Assembly (NCBI RefSeq): GCF_023914155.1
Contig: NZ_JAMWYS010000009.1
Coordinates: 183,994-247,993, forward strand
From: Solitalea agri
GTDB lineage: Bacteria > Bacteroidota > Bacteroidia > Sphingobacteriales > Sphingobacteriaceae
Length of the DNA: 64,000 nucleotides
Direction of reading: 5' to 3'
How positions within the stretch are numbered: the stretch's first letter is position 1; each line of letters starts with the position of its first letter. This document shows positions 26,908 through 34,349 of this stretch, piece by piece. The notes beneath the pieces are model-generated. The model did no database searches, was not told the DNA's origin, and saw nothing but the letters and a program-made list of their open reading frames with translations. Position numbers and translations under genes: made by a program.

Positions 26908-28050
26908 CTAAGTCGACTTTTCTACAATAATGCTCCTTTCTTTAATCGTAAATTTCAACTTGGCTGTTATTTGAATATTGTTCAATATGTTTTGTATCGA
27001 TTCTGTTCTATCGGCTCTGCCAGTATAGTGCAGCCGCTTTAAACTATCATCCTTAAACTCGATGTCGTAATCATACAAGCGGCCTATTTTCTCCATCAGT
27101 AGTTCCATGTTCATATTCTGAAACACAATCACCCCCTGTTTCCAGGCTACAAAAGGAAACACATCAACTTCCTGTTTTTCTAATGCGCCACTTGCTTTAT
27201 CAAATGAAGCTTGTTGACCAGGAGTTAGTATTAATTGCTTGTTACCACCTTCAATATTTACTTTCCCTTCCACCAAGGTGGTTTGTACATTATCTGCGTA
27301 AGCGTTAACGTTGAAAGATGTTCCCTTCACTTCTACCACCATGTCCCCGTGATGCACAATAAAAGGTTTTGCAGGGTTTTTAGTCACCTTGAAATAAGCT
27401 TCACCTTTTTCGAGGTAAACCAGACGCGTTTGCGTTGCGGCAAAGTTCACCTGATATTTTATGCGAGAGTCGGCATTTACCCAAACCTGGGTGCTGTCAT
27501 TCAACAACAGCTTATAATCTGTGCCTTTAGGAACAATCAGGGTATTGAATTTTGCCGTCTGGGCAGTTTGCTCTGTTTGACTATAATCAAGCTGGCTATT
27601 TTCAGAAATTACCTTATTACCCAATCTTAAATCTTGTTGAGCATTTAAATTCACCTGGTCACCATTTTCTAAGATCAGAATTACCTTATTGGTTTCCTTT
27701 TTAGCAGGCTTTACAACCACTTGTTGTTGCTTATTAGCCGAAACCTGCTTGTTCGTTGATAAATACACTACCGTACCAATCATTAATGGAATTGCTATAA
27801 CAGCAGCATATTTTAAAAGACCAAGAGGGAGCGTAACTACACGATTATTAGTTTGAGCAGTATTATTCAAACGTCCTTTGATCTTTGCCCATGCCTGCAC
27901 TGAATTAAAAGTCCCCTGTGTTCCAGTTGCTGTTTGTAATTGATCCTCCCCTTCGCTGTCCAATTCAATATTGAACCCCTCACTCTGCACCTGATCATCC
28001 AACACTTCATGAATCCACTTTTTATTTTCCATAGATTTTTTGTTGTTCAT
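26908..28050 (-). CDS. FecR-family anti-sigma factor
   Basis: 380 residues from ATG 28050; the codon before it is GTG. The N-terminal cytoplasmic part (~1-75) binds the sigma factor. One membrane span is at ~77-100 (LKYAAVIAIPLMIGTVVYLS). The periplasmic FecR domain has VPKGTDYKLLLNDSTQVWVN, RLVYLEKGEAYFKV and FNVNAYADN. The C-terminal DUF4974/STN-interacting domain is VFQNMNMELLMEKIGRLYDY. Together with the ECF sigma gene upstream and the STN-bearing SusC downstream it forms a trans-envelope induction circuit. The likely promoter lies directly before the start codon (28057-28086). Confidence 0.92.
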   Translation of the reverse strand: MNNKKSMENKKWIHEVLDDQVQSEGFNIELDSEGEDQLQTATGTQGTFNSVQAWAKIKGRLNNTAQTNNRVVTLPLGLLKYAAVIAIPLMIGTVVYLSTNKQVSANKQQQVVVKPAKKETNKVILILENGDQVNLNAQQDLRLGNKVISENSQLDYSQTEQTAQTAKFNTLIVPKGTDYKLLLNDSTQVWVNADSRIKYQVNFAATQTRLVYLEKGEAYFKVTKNPAKPFIVHHGDMVVEVKGTSFNVNAYADNVQTTLVEGKVNIEGGNKQLILTPGQQASFDKASGALEKQEVDVFPFVAWKQGVIVFQNMNMELLMEKIGRLYDYDIEFKDDSLKRLHYTGRADRTESIQNILNNIQITAKLKFTIKERSIIVEKST

Positions 28051-28056
28051 CACTTA

Positions 28057-28086
28057 TAAGTAACAGGAAATAAAAAAGAGGGTGAT
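28057..28086 (-). promoter_or_regulatory. Probable ECF-sigma promoter of fecR
   Basis: Minus strand: ATCACCC, 17 bp, TACTTA, and the ATG six bases after the last A. The same pair with the same 17-bp spacer (GTCACCC and TACGTA) is preserved in the degenerate second copy at 29258-29287. Conservation in both copies picks these out as the promoter. If so, the fecR mRNA has almost no leader. Confidence 0.5.
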
Positions 28087-28233
28087 TGTTTTCTTAAAAA
28101 AAATGAATTTTTATTTTGAATAAATCGCGAAACACAAAATAAGTATTCACCACACCCCATATTGGGGCAAAATGGGGGGGTAAAAAACCTTTTGTTAATG
28201 ATCGTTAAAATTGGATATCAATAACAATTGCCT

Positions 28234-28277
28234 ATACTTCAAACAAAGCCGGCTATTGCCGGCTCTGTTTGAAGTAT
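28234..28277. repeat. Large 20-bp hairpin downstream of the sigma gene
   Basis: ATACTTCAAACAAAGCCGGC and its complement, 19 of 20 bp, around TATT. It lies in the 402-bp gap between the sigma and fecR genes and lacks a clean U-run. It may end the sigma mRNA or protect its 3' end. The same gap has a CCCCATATTGGGG palindrome at 28155-28167; I see no gene in it. Confidence 0.7.
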
Positions 28278-28452
28278 CACTTAAATAATTAGAGGACATT
28301 AAAATTGAAACTTAATTTACTTTTTTGGCAGTTGCAGCTGTCTGGTTTTTTCTTCGTTTGAATTCTTCCAATCACTCTTCACTTGCAATAAAGAAATAAG
28401 ATTCGCTTTGACTTTTAACATAGCACCTGAAAAAATTGGGCTATAGCTATTG

Positions 28453-29043
28453 TTAAAAAAAAGAAATTAAACTTTGCAAACCCCTCAAACCGAAAAAGAA
28501 CAGTAGGCCAACAGTCGATATGTCAGATAGATTAATACGCAAAGTTACATATGCCTTTTTGATTTGCGTTTTAACTGTATTAATGGAAATATTATTTTTC
28601 AGGGCTATTTCAGAGTAAGTATATCCTAAGAGATTACTCATTAAAAATAATTTACGGCGTTCGGGAGGAAGCTCCTTAATCGCTGCCATTAGTTTTGAAA
28701 CAGCAGCGCTTTTAGACAATTCAAGTGAGATTAATTGCTCAGGATCAAAAGACATTTCTGGGAGTTCATCCGACTGATATGAGATATGATTTTTCCGTCG
28801 CTTAAGAAAAGTAATACAAATATTTTTCACTGCCTTAAGGGCATAAGCCTCAAAAGATGATTGCAGAACAATTTGCTGACGCTTGTTCCAAACATATATA
28901 TAAAACTCCTGCACCAGATCTTCGGCAAGATCACGGTCTTTTACATACTGAAGAGCTGTTAAACATAGTTTTTCATAGTTTTTATGAAAAAGCTGTTCAA
29001 ATTGCTCCAATGAAATTTCAACATTCGCGTACAATTCTCCCAT
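28453..29043 (-). CDS. ECF-type RNA polymerase sigma factor (FecI-like)
   Basis: 196 residues. Region 2 is FEQLFHKNYEKLCLTALQYV and RDLAEDLVQEFYIYVW (~12-55). Region 4 is ELPPERRKLFLMSNLLGYTY with helix-turn-helix SEIALKNNISINTVKTQIKK (~125-170). The length and the fecR gene downstream place it with Bacteroidota FecI-type factors that activate a susC operon when FecR is released. It ends with an extra hydrophobic tail (STVGLLFFFGLRGLQSLISF) that is not part of the sigma fold, so the C-terminus may contact the membrane or be a read-on. It is flanked by two strong hairpins. Confidence 0.92.
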   Translation of the reverse strand: MGELYANVEISLEQFEQLFHKNYEKLCLTALQYVKDRDLAEDLVQEFYIYVWNKRQQIVLQSSFEAYALKAVKNICITFLKRRKNHISYQSDELPEMSFDPEQLISLELSKSAAVSKLMAAIKELPPERRKLFLMSNLLGYTYSEIALKNNISINTVKTQIKKAYVTLRINLSDISTVGLLFFFGLRGLQSLISFF

Positions 29044-29089
29044 CGTTCAGTAAATCTTTTTAGCCTATTAACTCAGAATTACATTACTT

Positions 29090-29125
29090 AAGAAATAGAA
29101 TCGCTACTGCGATTCTCTATTTCTT
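29090..29125. repeat. Hairpin upstream of the sigma gene
   Basis: AAGAAATAGAATCGC pairs with GCGATTCTCTATTTCTT around TACT (15 bp with a 2-nt bulge). It lies 47 bp before the sigma start codon, at the edge of the fecR-susC scar. Confidence 0.65.
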
Positions 29126-29340
29126 GCGCGTAATTTTGGTTTAGGTGTTTTATGATTGGTTAAATTAAATGCACTAAATCTTTGCTAATGACTTTGCAAT
29201 GAAAACTTATCTACATCATTATCCCTTCTCCATGACTTTACTACCGCCTATCCATTATACGTAGCAGTTATTTGAGAAAAGGGTGACTGCCTTTCTTAAA
29301 AAAATGAATTTTAATTTCGCAGAAACCTAAAACAGCAAAA
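29126..29340 (-). pseudogene. Deletion scar of a second fecR-susC gene pair
   Basis: Read on the minus strand this stretch matches, in order: the fecR promoter region (TTCATTTTTTTAAG, GTCACCC, TACGTA), an ATGGAGAAG like the MENK start of fecR, then directly the fecR-susC intergenic sequence (TAAGTTTTCAT, AGCAAAGATTTAGTGCATTT) and a start-like AAAATTACG with a following A-rich tract like the KNYEE codons of susC. Nearly the whole fecR gene is missing between. The equivalents are at 28030-28110 and 26760-26860. It indicates an ancestral duplicate of this regulatory unit that was deleted. Confidence 0.65.
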
Positions 29341-29499
29341 CATCATTAACCATAACATTGGCATTTCAGAAGAATTTGGAGGCAATACCCCTTATTCTAA
29401 TTCGCTTTAATTGTTTCACACTTATAAAAACAGCTTAATCAATGTCATCTGTTCCTATTGAATAATTTATTATAAGCTGCCCGGCAAATCATTCTTTAA

Positions 29500-29525
29500 A
29501 AAGAGGCTCCGATAAGAGCCCCTTT
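29500..29525 (-). terminator. Terminator in the gene-free region upstream of the sigma gene
   Basis: On the minus strand AAAGGGGCTC / GAGCCTCTTT (9 of 10 bp) is followed by TTTTTAAAG. It could end transcripts coming from the 30-54 kb block or from the operator at 29684-29756. Confidence 0.75.
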
Positions 29526-29683
29526 ATATTTGGTTTGGTTAATTAACTTTGCCTTTTCTGGTTGATTCCGACTCCGTATCCCTCAGAGTCTATAAAAACT
29601 TATATGTTTCAACCAACAATTAAACCCCTGCTGAATTGTTGATTTCAAACAGTGATTGAGGAGCACAAACTCGCATTTCTAAC

Positions 29684-29756
29684 TGATTATCAACACATAA
29701 GACATCACTACAATATCACTACATGGATCATTTTGTATCAATAAATAATTACTACA
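29684..29756 (-). promoter_or_regulatory. Spaced operator-like element, copy A
   Basis: Four words at fixed distances: TGATTATCA (29684), ATCACTACA (29704), ATCACTACA (29715) and ATTACTACA (29748). The start-to-start offsets are 0, 20, 31 and 64. The same words and the same offsets occur at 54392-54464 in front of the 24-kb SusCD block. Nothing is encoded within 640 bp downstream on the minus strand until the sigma gene, so it either drives that gene through a long leader or is a leftover of a lost operon. Confidence 0.7.
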
Positions 29757-30057
29757 ATTGGTGAGATTTAGGCTAAAAGAGGTTAAAACAGTAGAATTTT
29801 AAGCAATGAGGCCGCCAGATGATGAAATTTAATTCTGCACATCTTCTATTGAACAGGCAATAATTTCATTTATGAAAAAAATTGATTTAAAGCATATTTT
29901 ATATTAATGGAAGGACAAAGCAACTTTGCAAGGGTTGCTTTAATAGCAATTAAGCCCCTGAATACGATGATTAAAAAAGAAAAACGCTTAATCAACCGAT
30001 AAGGAAGATAGGATCAAAGAGGAGGAAGATAAGACAAGGATGACTCATTATTAACGC
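29757..30057. other. AT-rich gene-free stretch
   Basis: No ORF, RNA fold or repeat that I can support. It lies between the operator-like element and the tlpA 3' remnant. Confidence 0.5.
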
Positions 30058-30150
30058 TTAAGATTGCCACAAAAAAGCCGTTTTCTTTAGTAAGGCTTTA
30101 TCGATATAAGCTTTAAACTTATCATGATTTTCTGGCAATGGGCAAACTAG
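30058..30150 (-). pseudogene. 3' remnant of a tlpA-like gene
   Basis: The minus-strand frame reads LVCPLPENHDKFKAYIDKAL and continues LKKTAFLWQS before the TAA at 30058-30060. This matches the C-terminus of the TlpA protein at 31055-32818 (VRCPLPESKEKLKKYIDREL). It has no start and no thioredoxin domain. It begins at the stop codon of the EEP-family gene, overlapping it by 4 bp, as if that gene replaced the body of a former fifth tlpA. Confidence 0.7.
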
Positions 30151-30971
30151 TGTTTTATTAACAGTTCTGCATATACAGGTCGGTGATCCGAAGCATAGGT
30201 TTCTTCAATTACAGTATGCTTCACAACAGCGATCTTCTTACGCAAGTGCTTTTCAAAAGCAATAAAATCAATAGTTTGATGAGGAATATCCTGAGGAACG
30301 GTAGGCTCGCAATCAATACAGCTGCGCTGGAAATTTTTATCTAAAAGATTGATGGTCGAGCTATTAGGCGTATCGTTAAAATCACCAGCAATTAAAAAAG
30401 GCACCTTTTTGCCCCCTGCTTTTATTATTTTAATTATTTCATTGATTTGCAGTTCCCGATTCTGAGCGCTTTGTACATCCAAATGCGTGTTTGCAAATCG
30501 AATTTGTTTTTTATCACTAAGGGAAAGTGTTGCCGTTAATAAAACGCGTTGCTCGGTTTGGGGCTTGGCATCCTTTGGTAAATTATAACACTGCACCTCA
30601 CTAATTGGAAATTTTGAAAGAATGGCTACACCGTAACCTCCACCTGCAAAATCCAAAGCTTTGCCAAAACAAAAATACATACCGCAAGCGTTAGCAATAG
30701 CTTCAGCCTCATTAAGCTCTTTGCCTGATCTTGAAGTATTCACGTCAATTTCCTGTAACGCCACTATTGATGCATTACTCTGTTTTACCACGTTAATTAT
30801 GGCCGGAACATCAATGATTGTTTTACCTGGAGGATTACAGTGATGGACATTATAGGTTAATATTCGCAACGTATCCCCTTCTGTTTTTGGGCCTTTAGCA
30901 AATGCCAAATCAATTTGAAAGCCCCCAAACCACATGCATAGCCCGAACATTAGTATCCTTTTTCCTCTCAT
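30147..30971 (-). CDS. Secreted endonuclease/exonuclease/phosphatase (EEP) family protein
   Basis: 274 residues. Signal peptide (LMFGLCMWFGGFQIDLAFA). EEP motifs in order: RILTYNVHHCN (~36-46), Glu74 in ALQEID, NTHLDVQS, IAGDFNDTP, and Asp262-His263 in SDHRP. These are the metal and catalytic residues of the DNase I/Mg-dependent phosphodiesterase fold, and all are present. Members act on DNA, phospholipids or sugar phosphates, so substrate is open. It is the last gene of the 13-gene block, 83 bp after the last tlpA, across a hairpin. Confidence 0.85.
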   Translation of the reverse strand: MRGKRILMFGLCMWFGGFQIDLAFAKGPKTEGDTLRILTYNVHHCNPPGKTIIDVPAIINVVKQSNASIVALQEIDVNTSRSGKELNEAEAIANACGMYFCFGKALDFAGGGYGVAILSKFPISEVQCYNLPKDAKPQTEQRVLLTATLSLSDKKQIRFANTHLDVQSAQNRELQINEIIKIIKAGGKKVPFLIAGDFNDTPNSSTINLLDKNFQRSCIDCEPTVPQDIPHQTIDFIAFEKHLRKKIAVVKHTVIEETYASDHRPVYAELLIKH

Positions 30972-31001
30972 AGATTAATTGTTTTTAAAGGTAATGGTAT
31001 A

Positions 31002-31041
31002 AACAACAAAAGTGGTCTTGCTGAAGGCCACTTTCGTTGTT
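31002..31041 (-). terminator. Hairpin between tlpA and the EEP gene
   Basis: AACAACAAAAGTGG / CCACTTTCGTTGTT, 13 of 14 bp with a 12-nt loop, 13 bp after the tlpA stop. There is no strong U-run, so partial termination or 3'-end protection is likely. Confidence 0.55.
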
Positions 31042-31054
31042 AAGCTCATGAAGC

Positions 31055-32818
31055 TTAAATATTCCTATTTAATTCACGATCAATATATTTCTTAAGCTTT
31101 TCCTTACTTTCAGGAAGTGGACAACGAACCTCCGCCCAGTTACCGTTTTTATCGATTAGTAAAAAGCGGGGAATCGCATTCATTTTGTATTTACGCCCAA
31201 ATGTTCTGCCGAAATCATCCAAAAGCTGCACTCCTTCAAGCTGCTTTTCATGAATCATGTCCATCCATTTTTGCTTGTCTTTTGCGGCATCCAGCGAAAT
31301 ACCTACAAAAACGATACTATCATTTCCTTTATAGAGTTCTTCAACTTCTTTCAGGAAAGGCATTTGCGCTTTGCAAGGCCCGCACCAGGTAGCCCAAACA
31401 TCAACCAAAACCACTTTGCCTTTAAAATCTTTCATCGACACCATTTTGCCGTTTACGTCAGGCAAAATAAAATCATAGGCTGATTTACCAAGATATGCTG
31501 TGTCGGCAGCATACATACCGCTAACACCATCGTACTTCGCTTTTACAGAAGGCACTTTTGTATATTTCTTGTATGGCAGGAAAATATCACGGAACTCCGA
31601 ATAGTTACTCACGTTGAGCTCCAGTTCATTCAACTGCGATTTTAATAAATAAGCTTTTAGTGTATCATTGGGTGTCGAATTCATTAAAACCTTCACCTTT
31701 TCAGCATCTGTAATTTCTTTGGCCTTGCTTTCATCCAAACTTAGTTTTGCATTCAGATTGATATAATTATCACCCTCACCCAATTTCAATAAATCGGCTG
31801 AGTTGATGGTATTCGCTTTTAATGTCTGTTTGTAATAATCAGGAACGTTTACAAACTCTTTATACATAGACGAAAATGACCCTCTGTTCACGCTATTTGT
31901 TTTTAACAACATGTTCAAGGCGGCCATATTGTTGTCGAGCTGTGCTGCCGTTTTAAAGAGCGCGTTAAACTTAGCGTTCTTGGTTTTAACTTGTTGTACA
32001 AATGTTTTGATCGTCGGCTGCAGCGGCTGATAAACTGTTGTAAAGCTTTCCAGATTAGTCTGTTTATTCGCTTTTTTTAGCAGTTCAGTAAGAGGACTTT
32101 TCAATTCCTCCCATTTCTGAAGCACATTATTTTCTTCGGTTGATTTAGCTGCACTGATTTGCGCTCCGGTTCTGTTATCTAAAACCAATTGCAACTGATC
32201 ATTAGGCTTTAGGTATACCTGCTTTTTCCAGCCCATAGTGGAAAGGTAATACAACCCTTCCTTTTCAAGCGGTACCAAAATATTAAAAACAGAATCTCCT
32301 GCTTTAGCAAAAATGGTTTGAACCTGCTCCAACCGACCTTCAACCACCTTTTCGAAACTAAGATCCACCCCAAATTTGGAATTGTTAAACGCACCTGAAA
32401 TTGATACCGTTGAGAATTTAACCGGCAGCTTTTCAATTTTAAAACCAGATTTTTGAGCAAACAGGGCAGGATCGATAGTTAAGGTTAAACTATTTTTTCC
32501 TGTCAGGTTTAAAGGATAAGTGGCCTCCGCTTCAGGTTCCAACCTGCGATGGCCCATTTTCATTACCCTTACCTTCAGTTGATAGGTTGCCTCTGCATTT
32601 GCTGGAAAAACAATTGAAAAATTAGTATTGCCGGGATCATTATTGTTTTGAACTACTCTGAAACCTTTATCACCCAACTTTCCCGCAATCGTGATCTCAT
32701 AATACTTTTTTTGGGTAAAAGAACCGGTGATTGTTACCAGCCGCGATTGTGCTGATGCATTTACCGCTGCGGCAATGCATAAAAGGACAAGCGCTAAACT
32801 TTTAATGAAATTTCTCAT
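31055..32818 (-). CDS. TlpA-like protein with long N-terminal region (secreted, active CxxC)
   Basis: 587 residues. Signal peptide (FIKSLALVLLCIAAAVNASA). The N-terminal ~400 residues contain two beta-rich modules (~25-125 and ~135-225) and a helical region. Only the C-terminal ~150 residues are thioredoxin-like: VDVWATWCGPC with Cys479 and Cys482, and cis-Pro in NAIPRFL. It is longer than its neighbours because of the extra N-terminal beta module. Predicted periplasmic or outer-membrane-associated thiol reductase in the peptide-use block, 83 bp downstream of another tlpA. A 3' remnant of a similar gene lies at 30058-30150. Confidence 0.83.
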   Translation of the reverse strand: MRNFIKSLALVLLCIAAAVNASAQSRLVTITGSFTQKKYYEITIAGKLGDKGFRVVQNNNDPGNTNFSIVFPANAEATYQLKVRVMKMGHRRLEPEAEATYPLNLTGKNSLTLTIDPALFAQKSGFKIEKLPVKFSTVSISGAFNNSKFGVDLSFEKVVEGRLEQVQTIFAKAGDSVFNILVPLEKEGLYYLSTMGWKKQVYLKPNDQLQLVLDNRTGAQISAAKSTEENNVLQKWEELKSPLTELLKKANKQTNLESFTTVYQPLQPTIKTFVQQVKTKNAKFNALFKTAAQLDNNMAALNMLLKTNSVNRGSFSSMYKEFVNVPDYYKQTLKANTINSADLLKLGEGDNYINLNAKLSLDESKAKEITDAEKVKVLMNSTPNDTLKAYLLKSQLNELELNVSNYSEFRDIFLPYKKYTKVPSVKAKYDGVSGMYAADTAYLGKSAYDFILPDVNGKMVSMKDFKGKVVLVDVWATWCGPCKAQMPFLKEVEELYKGNDSIVFVGISLDAAKDKQKWMDMIHEKQLEGVQLLDDFGRTFGRKYKMNAIPRFLLIDKNGNWAEVRCPLPESKEKLKKYIDRELNRNI

Positions 32819-32901
32819 ATCTCTTTCTTTTAATCAGTAAAACCTTCTGATAGGATCATTATATCCAATCAGCAGGCACTCTAGTGTTAAATGCTGTTGA
32901 A

Positions 32902-34326
32902 TTATTTCGCGGCCAGCGTTTCGTCAATTAGCTTTTTAAACTGAGGTGTTGAAGGACGAGGCGCATCTACCGTTACCACTTTACCTTCACGGTCAAAGAT
33001 CAGGAAGCGTGGAATAGCCGATATTTTGTAAAATTTAAAAAGGGATTCATCGAATTGCGTTATTAATTCAATGCTTTTAAAGCCCCTCTTTTTCACAAAG
33101 TCTTTCCAAATTTGTGTTTTATCATGACCATCAACTGACATTCCAATGAAGATAATGTCGTTTCTGTCATGATACCCTTCTGCAATTTTTTCCATGATCG
33201 GTTTTTCTGCTAAACAAGGAGCACACCACATCGCCCAAACGTCAATAACCACAATCTTACCCTTGAAACCGGCTAAAGTGTAGGTTTTATCGTTTACATC
33301 TTTAAGTTCAAAATTATATCCCGGTCTACCCTTGGCATATGGTCCTAAATTATTATAAACTTTATTATAAGCTTCTTTTTGCTCAGGGGTAACAAAGGCG
33401 CTTTTATAGGGTTCAACATATTTTACAAAGTTCTCATACTCTTTAATGCCAGGTATTTTATGCATTAAAAACGCAACCTTAACTGCATCATTACTGATTT
33501 TGGCACCATTTTCTGCAGAAAAGAAGTTATCGACCACTTTTTGTTGATTCTTAACTTCATTGAACTTCCAATACCCGAAAACAAAATCAAGTAACTCCAT
33601 TCCATGCTCCGAACGAAGCAAGCGAACATCGTTGATCGTATTTTTATCAAGTAAAGGTTTATAAAACTCCTGAGCACTTAGCGAACTGTCGCAAGAGCCA
33701 TTTAATCTCCCCAAACCGAAAAAATTACCGGCTCTTAAATATTTAAGGTCGATAGTCACTTTATCATTTAGCCAGGTATTAAAATAAGGATTGGCAGTTT
33801 GGTTCGATTTCAAAAATGAAGCTGCAAACTTTTCGAATTGAGCATATTTAGTACGGCCAACGCTTGGTTTAGCTGCAACGGAATGGCTGTACTCATTCAT
33901 GGCATTTACCCAGGCCTGCAAAGTGGTCGTTTCTATGTTTGGCTTTTCAATTTTTACGTTTTTATAAACAATACCTGAATCAGTAACTTCCACATTTTTC
34001 TGGTCACCAGCTTTCAGGTAAATAACGTTATCAAATGAAGTTCCATGAGCAGCACCGGCTCTTTTAAAAAAGAAAACACCTTCTTTTTTAGGATTTACTG
34101 TAAAAGAAAGTTTCCCATTAGCATCAGGACGTTTAAAACCCAAACTCACCCCTTCACCATTTTTTAACTCATGTAAAAACAAGCCGCTACCCAAATTACC
34201 TTTAACGGTAAAATTTATAGTTGCCGTTTGAACAACAGGTTTAGGTGCAGGCTTAGCCTTCGTTTTTGTTTGAGCATTAACACCCAAACTTAATGCGGCT
34301 AAAGCAAATGTTAACAATTTCTTCAT
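32902..34326 (-). CDS. TlpA-like protein (secreted, active CxxC)
   Basis: 474 residues. Signal peptide (MKKLLTFALAALSLGVNAQ) then a Lys/Pro/Ala linker, beta-rich domain (~35-125), helical middle and a C-terminal thioredoxin domain with WAMWCAPC (Cys368, Cys371) and cis-Pro in SAIPRFL. It ends in the family tail DAPRPSTPQFKKLIDETL. It is closely related to the next two genes (34350 and 35919), with which it forms a tandem array. A fragment of its 5' end is found again at 35820-35883. Confidence 0.85.
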   Translation of the reverse strand: MKKLLTFALAALSLGVNAQTKTKAKPAPKPVVQTATINFTVKGNLGSGLFLHELKNGEGVSLGFKRPDANGKLSFTVNPKKEGVFFFKRAGAAHGTSFDNVIYLKAGDQKNVEVTDSGIVYKNVKIEKPNIETTTLQAWVNAMNEYSHSVAAKPSVGRTKYAQFEKFAASFLKSNQTANPYFNTWLNDKVTIDLKYLRAGNFFGLGRLNGSCDSSLSAQEFYKPLLDKNTINDVRLLRSEHGMELLDFVFGYWKFNEVKNQQKVVDNFFSAENGAKISNDAVKVAFLMHKIPGIKEYENFVKYVEPYKSAFVTPEQKEAYNKVYNNLGPYAKGRPGYNFELKDVNDKTYTLAGFKGKIVVIDVWAMWCAPCLAEKPIMEKIAEGYHDRNDIIFIGMSVDGHDKTQIWKDFVKKRGFKSIELITQFDESLFKFYKISAIPRFLIFDREGKVVTVDAPRPSTPQFKKLIDETLAAK

Positions 34327-34349
34327 ATCACTCTTCCTTTCTTTATTAG

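Noticed and set aside
19357..29043. Carbohydrate-utilisation locus
   Set aside because: SusCD is often read as glycan uptake, but no glycoside hydrolase or polysaccharide lyase is linked. Peptidases and thioredoxins are.
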